DNA from: Thiocystis minor
Lineage (GTDB): Bacteria; Pseudomonadota; Gammaproteobacteria; Chromatiales; Chromatiaceae
NCBI RefSeq assembly: GCF_016653465.1
Contig: NZ_NHSQ01000063.1
Span: 1-64,000 of the forward strand
Length of the DNA stretch: 64,000 bases
Reading direction: 5' to 3'
In this document: one piece after another, positions 28,327 through 37,921 of the stretch
Layout: each line of letters opens with the position of its first letter
Position numbering within the stretch: the stretch's first letter is position 1
Program-made: the position numbers and the translations under genes
The notes under the pieces: generated by a model
Database searches by the model: none
Told to the model about the DNA's origin: nothing
The model's input: only the letters and a program-made list of their open reading frames with translations

Positions 28327-29244
28327 TCAAATGAGACGCTTTGGCTGCACCTTGCCGTCTTCGAGGATGGTGCCGACACCGACGAAATGGGACGAGGCAT
28401 CATAGAGACGCACCAATCCCTCGGTCGGCGCCTGAGGAATCAGCACCGCCTGACCCTGCCCCAGATAGAATGCCGCGTCGGCCGAGAGCTTCACCGCAGG
28501 CCAGTGACCGAGCGCGCTGTCGAGCGGAAGCAGCAGTGCATCCAGGCGTTGCGGCGTCTCGTCCTCGGACATGCTCTCGACCTGATCGAGCGTGACGAAA
28601 GGCGCGGCGGGCTCGGCATAGGGGCCGACGCCGGTGCGCCTGAGTTGGCTCACATAGCCGCCACACCCCAGTTCGCGGCCGATCTCTTCGGCCAGGGTAC
28701 GCACATAGGTTCCCTTGGAACAATGCACGTCGAGTTCGATCTCGGGCAGTTCGAAGGACAGCAGATCCAGGGAGAAGATCTCGATCCGGCGCGTCTGGCG
28801 CTCCACTTCCACGCCCTGACGCGCCAGCTTGTAAAGCCGTTGGCCCTGATGCTTGACCGCCGAATACATGGGCGGCATCTGGTCGATCCCACCTAGAAAG
28901 CCCCGCAGGACTTCCCGCACACGCGTTTCGTCGACCCCGACCACCGGGCGCGTCTCGACCACCTCGCCCTCGGCATCGGCCGTGGTGGTGGTCACGCCGA
29001 GACGCACGCGGACGCGATAGCGCTTGTCCGCGTCGAGCAGGAAGGCGGAAAACTTGGTCGCATCGCCCAGACAACAAGGCAGCAGCCCCGTCGCGAGCGG
29101 ATCCAGACTGCCGGTATGACCGGCCTTGGCGGCCTGATAAAAGCGTTTGACGCGCTGTAGCGCGTCATTCGAGGACAGGCCAAGCGGCTTGTCCAACAAG
29201 AGAATTCCGGTGACATTGCGCCCCGAACTACGGCGACGTCCCAT
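28327..29244 (-). CDS. truB: tRNA pseudouridine-55 synthase TruB
   Basis: TruB converts U55 of tRNA to pseudouridine. The 305-residue product has the catalytic Asp in GHTGSLDPLATGLLP (near residue 43), plus KRYRVRVRLGVTTTTADAEG, MPPMYSAVKHQGQRLYKLARQG and CSKGTYVRTLAEEIGRELG. A C-terminal PUA-like domain follows. The ATG at 29244 is four bases after the rbfA stop. It is part of the rimP-pnp operon. Confidence 0.96.
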   Translation of the reverse strand: MGRRRSSGRNVTGILLLDKPLGLSSNDALQRVKRFYQAAKAGHTGSLDPLATGLLPCCLGDATKFSAFLLDADKRYRVRVRLGVTTTTADAEGEVVETRPVVGVDETRVREVLRGFLGGIDQMPPMYSAVKHQGQRLYKLARQGVEVERQTRRIEIFSLDLLSFELPEIELDVHCSKGTYVRTLAEEIGRELGCGGYVSQLRRTGVGPYAEPAAPFVTLDQVESMSEDETPQRLDALLLPLDSALGHWPAVKLSADAAFYLGQGQAVLIPQAPTEGLVRLYDASSHFVGVGTILEDGKVQPKRLI

Positions 29245-29248
29245 CAAT

Positions 29249-29644
29249 TTAATGCTCCTGGTCCGTGGCTTGACGATCGTCGGGAGACGCTTGCGCGACG
29301 GCCTCGTCAATCAGCGAGGACAAACGCTCGCCATAGCCGATCGAGGTATCGAAGACGAAATGCAACTGCGGAATGGTGCGCAGACGCACCTCCCGAGCGA
29401 TCGCATGACGCAGAAATCCGGACAGCGGGCCATTGAGCAGACGCTCCTGGGTCGGCGCGTCCTCGTCGGTCGGGAAGCAGGTGAAGAAGACCTTGGCATG
29501 CGCCAGATCCCGCGTCACCCGCACCTCATGCACCGTGATGTTGCCAAGCCGGGGATCCCGGACCTGATCGCGCACCGCCACCGCCAGCACCCGCTTCAAC
29601 TCGGCACCGATGCGTTCGGTGCGATCGAATTCCTTCACATTCAC
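29249..29644 (-). CDS. rbfA: Ribosome-binding factor A
   Basis: RbfA is a KH-like factor needed for 30S maturation and 16S 5'-end processing. The 131-residue product begins [19 protein letters not shown] and contains [28 protein letters not shown] and [15 protein letters not shown], all family signatures. Its start overlaps the infB stop by 4 bases, so translation is coupled. Confidence 0.95.
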   Translation of the reverse strand: MNVKEFDRTERIGAELKRVLAVAVRDQVRDPRLGNITVHEVRVTRDLAHAKVFFTCFPTDEDAPTQERLLNGPLSGFLRHAIAREVRLRTIPQLHFVFDTSIGYGERLSSLIDEAVAQASPDDRQATDQEH

Positions 29645-32478
29645 AGCACGCGCGCTCGCTCGGTGCGCTCGAAGACCTCGATCTGGTCGCCGGGCTGCAC
29701 ATCGTTATAGTTCTTCACGCCAATGCCGCACTCGATGCCCGCCTTGACCTCGCTGACATCGTCCTTGAAGCGGCGCAGCGACTCCAGCGCGCCCTCGTAG
29801 ACCACGACGTTCTGGCGCAGCACTCGAATGGGACTGTTGCGACGGATCGCGCCCTCGGTGACCAGACAGCCGGCAATGGCGCCGAACTTGGAGGACCGGA
29901 ACACGTCGCGCACCTCGGCCAGACCGATGATCTCCTCGGTGACGATCGGACTCAGGAGCCCGGAAATCGCCTTCTTCACGTCATCGATCAGTTCGTAGAT
30001 GATGCTGTAATAGCGTAGATCGAGTCCCTTCTCGTCCACCACGCGGCGGGCGGCGGCATCGGCGCGGACGTTGAAGCCGAGAATGATGGCGCTGGAACTC
30101 ACCGCGAGATTGGCGTCGGATTCGGTGATTCCACCGACGCCGGAGGCCACGATGGACAGCTTGACCTCGTCGTTGGCGAGTTTCAGCAGGCTGTCCTTGA
30201 GGGCCTCCAGACTGCCCTGAACGTCGGCCTTGATGATAAGATTGACGCTCTTCTGCTCGCCGTCCTTGAGCTGGGAGAAGAGTTGATCGAGACTCACGCC
30301 GCGCTGTTCGTCGAAACGGCTCTGGCGCGAGCGCGCCGAGCGGAATTCGGCAACCTCGCGGGCACGCCGCTCGTCGCTCACCGTCATCACGTCGTCGCCG
30401 GCCTTGGGCGTGCCCGAGAGTCCGAGCACCTGCACCGGGATGGACGGGCCAGCGGATTCGACCGGCGCGCCGGCCTCGTCGAACATGGCCCGCACCCGAC
30501 CGTACTCGCCGCCGCTGACGATGATGTCGCCACGGCGCAGGGTGCCGGTCTGCACCAGCACCGTCGCGACCGGCCCGCGTCCCTTGTCGAGACTGGATTC
30601 GACGATCGCGCCACGCGCGGGTCCGTCCACCGGCGCCTTGAGTTCGAGCACCTCGGCCTGGAGCAGGATGGCGTCGAGCAGTTCGTCGATGCCGACCCCG
30701 GTCTTGGCGGAGACCTTCACCATCATGGTGTCGCCGCCCCACTCCTCGACCAAGACCTCGTGCTGGGTCAGTTCCTGCATGACCTTGTCCGGATTGGCGT
30801 CCGGCTTGTCCATCTTGTTGAGCGCGACGATCAGCGGCGCCTTGGCGGCGCGTGCATGCTGGATGGCCTCGACGGTCTGCGGCATCACGCCATCGTCGGC
30901 GGCCACGACCAGGATCACGATATCCGTGACCTTGGCGCCGCGCGCGCGCATGGCCGAGAAGGCCGCATGGCCAGGCGTGTCCAGGAAGGACACCGTGCCC
31001 TTGGCGGTTTCGACATGGTAGGCGCCGATATGCTGGGTGATGCCGCCGGCCTCGCCGGAGGCCACCCGCGTGCGTCGGATGTAGTCGAGCAGCGAGGTCT
31101 TGCCGTGGTCGACGTGACCCATGATGGTGACCACCGGCGGACGCGCAACGGACTCGGCCTGTCCTTCCTGCTCCTGAACTTCATCGAGCAGGGTGTTTTC
31201 AGCGTCGCGCATGTCGGCGATCACCGGCTTATGGCCCAGTTCCTCGACGACGATCGACGCGGTATCGCGATCCAGGGCTTGATTGATGGTGACCATCATG
31301 CCCTGCTTGAACAATTCCTTGATGACCACGGAGACCTTGACCGACATCCGGCTGGCCAGTTCGCCCACCGAGATCAGCTCAGGGATCTCAACCTCGTGAA
31401 TCACGGGCGTGGTGGGGCGCTGAAAGACATGCTTGTCCTGGAGTTCCGGCTTGGTCTTTTTCCGGCGGCGCAAGCCCCGACTGGTCCCGGCACCGCTCTC
31501 GACCTCTTCATAATCGGTTCTGGGGGTCACGATTTGTTCGCGAGTGCGAGTTGAATCCTTGCGCACCGCTTTCTTGACGGCCCGATCTTTTTCTTCGGGT
31601 TCCGCAGTCTTCTTGACGCCGCCCTTTTTGGGCTTTGCCGCTTCGACGCGACGCGCAACGGCAGGAGCTGACGCCGGGGGGCGGGCGGGCGGCGGCCTCT
31701 TGACCTCGCTTTCCACAACGACCGGCTCCGGCTCCTGAAGCGCTTCAAGCGCTTGGCGGGCAGCCTCGGCCTCGGCCTCGATCAACGCCAGACGCTCGGC
31801 TTCGATCCGCGCGGCATCTTCCGCGCGCCGACGCTCGTCTTCCGCAAGACGACGCTCCTCGTCCGCGGCACGCCGGCGGATCGCCTCCTCGCGAGCACGC
31901 AATTCTTGATCTTCCTGATCGGCCAGGCGCCGCGCTTCCTGCTCGGCGCGCAAAGACTGGAGTTCGGTACGGCGTCGCACCTCGTCGTAAACCGGCGCTT
32001 TAGGCGCCGCGCGCTCTCGTGCGGGACGCGGACGTTCGACAGGGGGGCGACGCGGAGGAGCGGCCGATACTGGCGGGGGCGGTGTCGCGGGCGTGGCAGA
32101 GGGTGCCGGCGCGGACGGTGTCTCGTCGCCGCGCTTGACATAGGTGCGCTTGCGACGCACCTCGACACTCACGGTCTTGCCGCGCGCCGGTGGCGCGGGC
32201 CTAACGCCGGCGGTACTGCGGGGTACCGCAGTCACCTGACGCAATTCGCTGACCGATTTACGCTTGAGGGTAACCTGGCTCGGCGCCGCGCCGCCATCCT
32301 CCTCCCCATCCTTGCCATGGCTGCGGCGAAGATAGCCAAGGAGCTTAACTTTCTCCTGTTCCGTCAAGGTAGCGTCGGCGCCGCTGGCGCTGATGCCCGC
32401 CTCGTTCAATTGGGTAAGGAGTCGCTCGACCGGAATACCGACCGTGGAGGCGAGTTGCTTGACCGTGACTTCACTCAT
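29641..32478 (-). CDS. infB: Translation initiation factor IF-2
   Basis: IF-2 is the GTPase that brings initiator tRNA to the ribosome. The 945 residues contain an N-terminal IF2N domain ([19 protein letters not shown]) and a long Ala/Arg/Glu-rich charged region (about 90-330). A second IF2N-like domain ([23 protein letters not shown]) precedes the G domain: G1 [15 protein letters not shown] near 450, [16 protein letters not shown] and NKMDKPDA. The C-terminal domain binds fMet-tRNA. Internal alternative starts, known in E. coli, cannot be judged here. Confidence 0.97.
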   Translation of the reverse strand: MSEVTVKQLASTVGIPVERLLTQLNEAGISASGADATLTEQEKVKLLGYLRRSHGKDGEEDGGAAPSQVTLKRKSVSELRQVTAVPRSTAGVRPAPPARGKTVSVEVRRKRTYVKRGDETPSAPAPSATPATPPPPVSAAPPRRPPVERPRPARERAAPKAPVYDEVRRRTELQSLRAEQEARRLADQEDQELRAREEAIRRRAADEERRLAEDERRRAEDAARIEAERLALIEAEAEAARQALEALQEPEPVVVESEVKRPPPARPPASAPAVARRVEAAKPKKGGVKKTAEPEEKDRAVKKAVRKDSTRTREQIVTPRTDYEEVESGAGTSRGLRRRKKTKPELQDKHVFQRPTTPVIHEVEIPELISVGELASRMSVKVSVVIKELFKQGMMVTINQALDRDTASIVVEELGHKPVIADMRDAENTLLDEVQEQEGQAESVARPPVVTIMGHVDHGKTSLLDYIRRTRVASGEAGGITQHIGAYHVETAKGTVSFLDTPGHAAFSAMRARGAKVTDIVILVVAADDGVMPQTVEAIQHARAAKAPLIVALNKMDKPDANPDKVMQELTQHEVLVEEWGGDTMMVKVSAKTGVGIDELLDAILLQAEVLELKAPVDGPARGAIVESSLDKGRGPVATVLVQTGTLRRGDIIVSGGEYGRVRAMFDEAGAPVESAGPSIPVQVLGLSGTPKAGDDVMTVSDERRAREVAEFRSARSRQSRFDEQRGVSLDQLFSQLKDGEQKSVNLIIKADVQGSLEALKDSLLKLANDEVKLSIVASGVGGITESDANLAVSSSAIILGFNVRADAAARRVVDEKGLDLRYYSIIYELIDDVKKAISGLLSPIVTEEIIGLAEVRDVFRSSKFGAIAGCLVTEGAIRRNSPIRVLRQNVVVYEGALESLRRFKDDVSEVKAGIECGIGVKNYNDVQPGDQIEVFERTERARVL

Positions 32479-32496
32479 GGACTGACCTTTAAACCT

Positions 32497-33999
32497 CTAT
32501 TCCTCTGCGGCATCGGCGAACCAGTGTTCGCGTGCCTTCATGATCAAGCGCCCCGCCCGCTCTTCGTCCATGCCCTCGATTTCCATAAGTTCGTCGACTG
32601 ACTGCTCGGCGAGATCATCCAGGGTGGCGATACCTAAGGCGGCCAACGCATCGGCGAGCGTTTCGTCCATGCCTTCCAGCGACAGAAGATCGTCGCCCGC
32701 TTCCGGACCGGCGTCCTCTTCCGAGGCAATGGCACGCGTCAACAGGACGTCATTCGCGCGCTCACGCAACATATCGATCGTGTCATCGTCGAATTCGTCG
32801 ATGGCCTGCATCTCGGCGAGCGGCACGTAGGCCACTTCATCGACACTCGTAAATCCTTCCTCGACCAGCACCGCGGCGATGCTTTCATCGACCCCTAATT
32901 GGATCACGAAGTTCTGCACGGAACGCTGGGCCTCCTGCTCGCTTTTAACCGCCGCGTCCTGCTCGTTCATCACGTTCAGCTCCCAACCGGTCAACTGGGT
33001 GGCGAGACGCACGTTCTGACCGAAGCGACCGATGGCCTGGGCCAGGTTTTCCTCCTTGACGGCGACATCCATGCTGCGCGCTTCCTCGTCGATGACGATC
33101 GAGACGACATCCGCGGGCGACATGGCATTGATGACGAACTGCGCCGGATTGTCGTCCCATAGGATGATATCGACCCGTTCGCCATTCAGCTCGTTGGAGA
33201 CGGCCTGAACGCGCGCGCCGCGCATGCCGACACAGGCGCCGACCGGATCGATCCGTGGGTCCGTGGTCCGCACCGCGATCTTGGCCCGCGAGCCGGGATC
33301 GCGCGCCGCGCCCAGGATCTGAATCAGACCCTCGCCGACCTCGGGAACCTCCAGCTTGAAGAGTTCGATCAGTAGCTCCGGCGCCGTGCGGCTCACGAAG
33401 AGTTGCGGACCCTTGAGCTCGGAACGCACATCGTAGAGATAGCCGCGCATCCGATCCCCGGAACGCACGGACTCTCGTGGTATCAGATGGTCGCGGGGAA
33501 TCAACGCCTCGGCGTTATTGCCCAGGTCGAGCAGAATGGAGCCGCGCTCGGCTTTTTTGACGATGCCGGTGACCAACTGCCCCTTGCGCTCGACAAAATT
33601 CGCGACGACTTTGGCGCGCTCGGCGTCTCGCACCTTCTGGACAATGACTTGCTTGGCCGTCTGAGCGGCGATGCGCCCGAAAAGCACCGACTCGATTTCT
33701 TCCTCGATGAAGTCGCCCACTTCAAGCTGCGGTTCAAGAATGGCGGCGGCGGACTCCGTGATCTGGCGGGATGGCGCCTCCAGCACGCCCTGTTCCGGAT
33801 CCGGGACGATCTCCCAGCGACGAAAGGTATTGTAGTCGCCGGTTTTACGGTCGATGACCACGCGGACGTCGATATCGCCGCCATGTTTCTTGCGGGTCGC
33901 CGATGCCAAAGCCGCCTCGATCGCCTCGAAGATCACATCCTCGGAGACGTCCTTTTCGTTGGAAACGGCTTCGACGACCAGTAGAATTTCTTTGCTCAT
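32497..33999 (-). CDS. nusA: Transcription termination/antitermination protein NusA
   Basis: NusA binds RNA polymerase and modulates pausing, termination and antitermination. The 500-residue product shows the N-terminal domain ([20 protein letters not shown]), an S1 domain, and two KH domains ([36 protein letters not shown]). Two C-terminal acidic repeats follow ([50 protein letters not shown]), as in proteobacterial NusA. The ATG at 33999 gives the canonical N-terminus. It lies between rimP and infB. Confidence 0.97.
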   Translation of the reverse strand: MSKEILLVVEAVSNEKDVSEDVIFEAIEAALASATRKKHGGDIDVRVVIDRKTGDYNTFRRWEIVPDPEQGVLEAPSRQITESAAAILEPQLEVGDFIEEEIESVLFGRIAAQTAKQVIVQKVRDAERAKVVANFVERKGQLVTGIVKKAERGSILLDLGNNAEALIPRDHLIPRESVRSGDRMRGYLYDVRSELKGPQLFVSRTAPELLIELFKLEVPEVGEGLIQILGAARDPGSRAKIAVRTTDPRIDPVGACVGMRGARVQAVSNELNGERVDIILWDDNPAQFVINAMSPADVVSIVIDEEARSMDVAVKEENLAQAIGRFGQNVRLATQLTGWELNVMNEQDAAVKSEQEAQRSVQNFVIQLGVDESIAAVLVEEGFTSVDEVAYVPLAEMQAIDEFDDDTIDMLRERANDVLLTRAIASEEDAGPEAGDDLLSLEGMDETLADALAALGIATLDDLAEQSVDELMEIEGMDEERAGRLIMKAREHWFADAAEE

Positions 34000-34032
34000 G
34001 CTACCTGTATCCAACTCAGCGCTTGCGACCCA

Positions 34033-34527
34033 TCAATCGTCATCATTGCGTGCCGTCTCGCCCGAGGCTCGAAATTCGTAGACGAGACGAGCGGACTCCA
34101 CATCATCGAGCGGAATCTCCCAAAGACGATCGTCGGCATCCAGCTTAATCGTTCCGGCATCGAAACCTAGCAGCATGCCTTCCAGCCTGCGGCGCCCCTC
34201 CAGCTTTTCAGCCAGGCGAATTCTGACGCGACGACCCGCGAAACGTTGGAAATGCTCGGGAAAGACCAGCGGCCGATCGATACCGGGCGAGGACACCTCC
34301 AGATCGTAGTGACCGGGGAGAGGATCCTCGACATCCAGGACGCCGCTCAACTGGTGACTGACCGCGGTGCAGTCATCCAGCGTGATGCCCCGCTCGTGAT
34401 CGATGTAGATCCGCAGCGTGGCGCCACTGGCGCCGTGCGGGAAAAATTCCACGCCCACGAGTTCATACCCCATGGGCTCCACAACCCCGCGCGCCAATTT
34501 GGTAATACTGCTGTCTGCCGACTGCAT
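34033..34527 (-). CDS. rimP: Ribosome maturation factor RimP
   Basis: RimP assists 30S subunit maturation. The 164-residue product has LARGVVEPMGYELVGVEFFPHG, TLRIYIDHERGITLDDCTAVSHQL and YDLEVSSPGIDRPLVFPEHF, all family signatures. It is the first gene of the rimP-nusA-infB-rbfA-truB-rpsO-pnp operon. A terminator-like hairpin lies 24 bases upstream of its ATG. Confidence 0.95.
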   Translation of the reverse strand: MQSADSSITKLARGVVEPMGYELVGVEFFPHGASGATLRIYIDHERGITLDDCTAVSHQLSGVLDVEDPLPGHYDLEVSSPGIDRPLVFPEHFQRFAGRRVRIRLAEKLEGRRRLEGMLLGFDAGTIKLDADDRLWEIPLDDVESARLVYEFRASGETARNDDD

Positions 34528-34550
34528 AATCCGCCCTTCAGAAACAAAAA

Positions 34551-34567
34551 TTGGGCCATTGGCCCAA
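34551..34567 (-). terminator. Terminator-like hairpin in the rimP leader (candidate attenuator)
   Basis: TTGGGCC-ATT-GGCCCAA forms a perfect 7-bp stem. On the minus strand it is followed by TTTTTG and then, within 24 bases, the rimP start codon. A terminator this close to the start of a NusA-encoding operon suggests attenuation control. This is inferred from position and structure. Confidence 0.6.
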
Positions 34568-34633
34568 CCTCATTACCGCACCACAGCGATCTTAGATCAG
34601 CCCATGGCGCCATATTTGAGAGCGACAAAAAAA

Positions 34634-34646
34634 CCCCGTAACGGGG
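34634..34646 (-). terminator. Intrinsic terminator on the minus strand upstream of rimP
   Basis: CCCCGT-A-ACGGGG is followed on the minus strand by seven T residues, a strong intrinsic terminator shape. It lies downstream of the proposed rimP promoter (34704-34732) and upstream of the second hairpin (34551-34567). It could end the upstream transcript or act as part of a leader attenuator. Confidence 0.75.
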
Positions 34647-34703
34647 CCTTATGGACGGCGTATGTGGGTAGTGACTAAAACCGCCTTCTCCTTAAGCACT
34701 GGG

Positions 34704-34732
34704 AGTCTATCCGCTCTTACCACAAAGCGCAA
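34704..34732 (-). promoter_or_regulatory. Candidate sigma-70 promoter for the rimP-nusA operon
   Basis: On the minus strand TTGCGC (34727-34732) and TAGACT (34704-34709) are separated by exactly 17 bases, matching the -35/-10 layout with moderate consensus. Transcription would start near 34697 and give a leader of about 170 bases containing both terminator-like hairpins. Confidence 0.45.
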
Positions 34733-34907
34733 GGCTGGATGCGCGAAGCTCCCGCCGCCTGCATCCGACCGCTGCATCGAATTACGCATGGATAGCGATG
34801 CAGAATAAGCCGGATTGCTGCTTGTCCGCGTTTCCGGTGACTGCACGAAAAGCATTCCCGGCGGCACGGCGCGACGACCAGAGTGTCCGTCGCGCCGGCG
34901 ATTGGCC

Positions 34908-35681
34908 TCAGCGTTGTGGGGCGGCGGCTCCGGACCCGTAACCAGATGGATAGCCGGGGTAGCCATAAGGTCCAGCGACAGGCGCCGAACTTCTCATGCC
35001 CTCCCAGTACTGGCGCATCCGCTCGTCGGCCTCGCGGCGCATGGCTGCGTATTCAGCCCGCATCTGCGCCTGCTGTCGCTCCATTGCCTCCCAATCGTAA
35101 GGAGCCTGCCGAACCGAAGGCGAGGGGTTTTCGGGCGCCATCCTCGGAGGCATAGCCCAAGCTGGGGGGGCGGACTGCACGGACGCCGGCATGGGCGGCG
35201 GCGCCACGGCGCGCGGCGTCTGCTGATCCAGGACCGGAACCTGAGGTTGCGCAACGCTCTTCTGCGGAACGGCGGCCGGCGGCGTCATGGGCTCTGTGTT
35301 CATCAACGATTTCGCGAAGACGGCTGACTCCGCGTCATTGACCGGCTGGGACTCCTGGATCTGTGTCGTCTCATGCAGGGCCTTGGGGGTCTCAGGAGCC
35401 ATGGAGCCGGAATGTTCGGCGACCGGGCTCTGCTCAACAGGGCTCGCCATGACCTGACTTTCCGTCACGGGAACCGACTTGGATTCCGAGCCTGGCAAGG
35501 CGGAAATCGGGATTGGGCTCAGTTGAGCGATTTTCTCCAGAAGAGAGACAGAGGAACCACCTTCCTGCTGATCGATCGAACTCAGATAGAGGTAGCCAAA
35601 GGCGATCACAACTCCCCAAAGGATCAATTTCGGCAACCAGCCGAAAACCGAACGGGAAGCGGTAGTTTCCGAGTCAGCCAT
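34908..35681 (-). CDS. Membrane-anchored proline-rich protein of unknown function
   Basis: The 257-residue product is not recognised as a known family. It has one hydrophobic segment (WLPKLILWGVVIAFGYLYL, residues ~15-33). A low-complexity region rich in Pro, Ser, Glu and Gln follows (about 60-185), then a short charged, likely helical stretch EAMERQQAQMRAEYAAMRRE (about 198-225) and a Gly/Tyr/Pro tail (GPYGYPGYPSGYGSG). This looks like a single-pass envelope protein with a disordered spacer. It lies between the methylthioinosine phosphorylase gene (downstream) and the rimP leader region. Confidence 0.65.
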   Translation of the reverse strand: MADSETTASRSVFGWLPKLILWGVVIAFGYLYLSSIDQQEGGSSVSLLEKIAQLSPIPISALPGSESKSVPVTESQVMASPVEQSPVAEHSGSMAPETPKALHETTQIQESQPVNDAESAVFAKSLMNTEPMTPPAAVPQKSVAQPQVPVLDQQTPRAVAPPPMPASVQSAPPAWAMPPRMAPENPSPSVRQAPYDWEAMERQQAQMRAEYAAMRREADERMRQYWEGMRSSAPVAGPYGYPGYPSGYGSGAAAPQR

Positions 35682-35776
35682 GCTTATTACTCCTCAAAGT
35701 AGTCAAATGTGATGAATAAAGCGATAAAACGCATTCAATTCGCCAAAGCCCGCCGCATCGCTAGCCATGGCGGCAA

Positions 35777-36517
35777 TCATTGATCGGCCGCAAGGGATAT
35801 CAAAACCTCCACGAGTTGCTCCACGCAACGCGCAATGTTTATCTCAATGTCGCGCATGGCGATGATACCGTCAGATTTACCCGCCGCCCAATTGACGACG
35901 AAGGCGAAGCTGGCGTAGCAGAGGCCCAACTCCCGCGCAAGACTCGCCTCGGGCATGCCGGTCATGCCGACCATATCGCAACCGTCACGCTCGTAGCGCC
36001 CAATCTCCGCGGCGGTTTCCAGTCGAGGCCCCTGCGTGGCGCCGTAGGTTCCCTGGCGGATCACCGCGTGCCCCGTGCGATCACAGGCCGCCATCGCGGC
36101 AAGACGCAAATCCTCGCAATAGGGCGCAGTCACATCGATATGCTCAACGACCCCGGTCGCGCCATCATAGATGGTGTGCTCGCGCCCGTGAGTGTAATCG
36201 ATGATCTGATCGGGAATGGCCAGAGCGGTCGGGGCAAAGCGTGCCGTGATACCGCCAACCGCAGCCAAGGCGATCACGCGCTCGGCGCCGCAGGCGCGCA
36301 GTGCCCACAGATTTGCGCGATAGTTGATCCGGTGCGGCGGCAGCTGGTGAGACGGACCATGACGAGGAAGAAACAGCACTTCGCTCGCGCCGAATTGCCC
36401 CCGCGTGACAGGGGCCGACGTCTCGCCGTAGGGCGTCTCGACATGCCGTGCCTCAAGCACTGACAGTGCGGGAATCCCCGTAAAGCCCGACCCACCGACG
36501 ATCGCAAGAAGAGACAT
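35777..36517 (-). CDS. S-methyl-5'-thioinosine (or thioadenosine) phosphorylase
   Basis: This purine phosphorylase cleaves methylthioinosine or methylthioadenosine to a base and methylthioribose-1-phosphate, salvaging polyamine and quorum-signal by-products. The 246 residues contain the phosphate-binding IVGGSGFTG near the N-terminus, FLPRHGPSHQLPPHRINYRAN, ALAAVGGI, GTYGATQGPRLETAAEI and CDMVGMTGMPEASLARELGLCY. Gene context with hpt and nagZ resembles Pseudomonas, where the homologue was shown to prefer methylthioinosine. Specificity here is inferred from that, not from the active site. Confidence 0.85.
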   Translation of the reverse strand: MSLLAIVGGSGFTGIPALSVLEARHVETPYGETSAPVTRGQFGASEVLFLPRHGPSHQLPPHRINYRANLWALRACGAERVIALAAVGGITARFAPTALAIPDQIIDYTHGREHTIYDGATGVVEHIDVTAPYCEDLRLAAMAACDRTGHAVIRQGTYGATQGPRLETAAEIGRYERDGCDMVGMTGMPEASLARELGLCYASFAFVVNWAAGKSDGIIAMRDIEINIARCVEQLVEVLISLAADQ

Positions 36518-36620
36518 TCACGCCCCGCCACCGGTAAAGCGGAGGAGTTTACCGGAGAGCGCCCGGGAAACCAAACCGAAGCGTTGGTGTCGGCTTGGTC
36601 ACCCAGGGATAATCAGGCGT

Positions 36621-37082
36621 TCAGCAACTCAGGGAATCAGACCGCTGCGTTTCCTGAAAAAGTCCGATTTCCAGCAATTTTGGAACAAGCACCTGCTCCT
36701 CGCGCTCAATACGCTTGGCAACCATTTCGAAGACTTCATGAGTTTCGGCCAGAAAGTCATCGGTAAATTTAAAATCGCAGTTTTTGAGCCAATGCTTGTG
36801 GTAATCGTCGAAAATCTTGCGAAGCGGTTTCTCGCCGCTAATAAATCCCCAGGCAAGGGATTTAACCTTTGGATCCTCGTGGATCAGCAGTATCGGATAG
36901 AGACTGCGATCCTCCTCCGCCAAATGACTTCGCACCTTTCTGCCGAGATCGCAGAGCAGCTCATAGGCGGTTTTGGCGTTCGGCCGGATCTTCAACAACT
37001 CCGGCGTGAGGATCGAGTTCAAATCATCGATCATCTGGCGCAGCTCGGCGTGCGAATTGCGGTAACCATTCAGGTCAGACAT
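36621..37082 (-). CDS. Hemerythrin/HHE cation-binding domain protein
   Basis: The 153-residue product is mainly helical, with a hemerythrin-like pattern of iron ligands: NSHAELR near residue 9, RSHLAEEDRSLYPIL near 52, YHKHWLKN near 92, and ETHEVFEMVAKRIEREEQVLVPKL near 112. Such proteins bind a diiron centre and may sense or carry oxygen or protect iron-sulfur proteins. The ATG at 37082 has GAGGT upstream. It lies between hpt and the phosphorylase gene, with gaps on both sides; 37083-37369 holds no gene. Confidence 0.82.
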   Translation of the reverse strand: MSDLNGYRNSHAELRQMIDDLNSILTPELLKIRPNAKTAYELLCDLGRKVRSHLAEEDRSLYPILLIHEDPKVKSLAWGFISGEKPLRKIFDDYHKHWLKNCDFKFTDDFLAETHEVFEMVAKRIEREEQVLVPKLLEIGLFQETQRSDSLSC

Positions 37083-37369
37083 ACCTCATCCTCGTTAGCG
37101 ATAGCTCGTTAGGGGCACCGATGCCGCGCCGATACCGCCGCGCGCCAGCAAGCGAACATCGCCACCGCACGCGTTTCGAGATCGCACCATCGGATTGCCT
37201 GAGAGGATGTATACCAAACCACTGAAATAGTCAAAAAGTCTTTAATTATATTGGTATTTTGCCAAATACCGCTCCAGCCCGCACAATCCTGCGGCGCCTA
37301 TGGCCACAGGTATTCCTGGCGTGTCGATTCGGCTTCGCCCGACTCGACGAATGTCGCCGCTGACGCGAT

Positions 37370-37921
37370 TCAGACATCTTCATCGGCAACCGCGAAGACG
37401 CCACGGGCATTTCGGAAATAATTTTTATAGTCGAGACCATAACCGTAGAGATAACGGTTTGGCACCCGGACTCCCACCACATCGGCCTCGCATTGATGCG
37501 GGCGGCACTTCTCGACCAGGACCGCGGAAAGCACACTGGCGGCGCCGTCCTCATGGCAGGCGCGGACCGCCTGGTCGAGCGTGACGCCTTCATCCAGAAC
37601 GTCGTCGAGAACCAGGACGTGCTCGCCGCGGATCGCCTCCGACGGGCGGTAACGCCAGACGATCTCGCCACCGCGGGTCGCTCCCCGGTAACGGCTCGCA
37701 TGGAGATAATCGAGCCGCAATTGAAAGTGCAGTCTTGGCAATAGCAGACCGGTCGCGACGATCCCGCCGGTCATGACGCAAAGCACCAACGGATCCCTGC
37801 CCGCCAGACGCTCGGTCAGCACGCCGGCCATCCGGTCGAGCGCGGCTTCCATTTCCGTAGCCGTCACCACACATTCGGCGCGGCCCTCAACAGCCGCGTA
37901 CTGAGTTGCGGCAAGCTTCAT
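37370..37921 (-). CDS. hpt: Hypoxanthine-guanine phosphoribosyltransferase
   Basis: This purine salvage enzyme transfers phosphoribose from PRPP to hypoxanthine/guanine. The 183-residue product has the PRPP-binding motif VLVLDDVLDEGVTL near residue 100, the PPi loop region LCVMTGGIVATGLLLPRL, and YLYGYGLDYKNYFRN near the C-terminus. The ATG at 37921 overlaps the nagZ stop by 4 bases. It probably works with the nearby phosphorylase, whose product hypoxanthine would be its substrate. Confidence 0.9.
   Translation of the reverse strand: MKLAATQYAAVEGRAECVVTATEMEAALDRMAGVLTERLAGRDPLVLCVMTGGIVATGLLLPRLHFQLRLDYLHASRYRGATRGGEIVWRYRPSEAIRGEHVLVLDDVLDEGVTLDQAVRACHEDGAASVLSAVLVEKCRPHQCEADVVGVRVPNRYLYGYGLDYKNYFRNARGVFAVADEDV

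Larger units (their letters stand above)
34528..34907. other. 380-base gene-free leader/spacer with stacked hairpins
   Basis: No protein gene is supported here. In minus-strand order the region holds a 9-bp stem GGCGCGACG/CGTCGCGCC (34868-34896) just past the stop of the membrane-anchored protein gene, and an 8-bp stem CTGCATCG/CGATGCAG (34772-34803). The candidate promoter and the two terminator-like hairpins listed separately follow. A small RNA ending at 34634 is conceivable, but no known RNA family was recognised. Confidence 0.5.

Noticed and set aside
34649-34966. Small minus-strand frame ending at the terminator upstream of rimP
   Set aside because: It overlaps the end of the membrane-anchored protein gene, has no ribosome site at its ATG codons and no recognisable composition; a leader is a better explanation.
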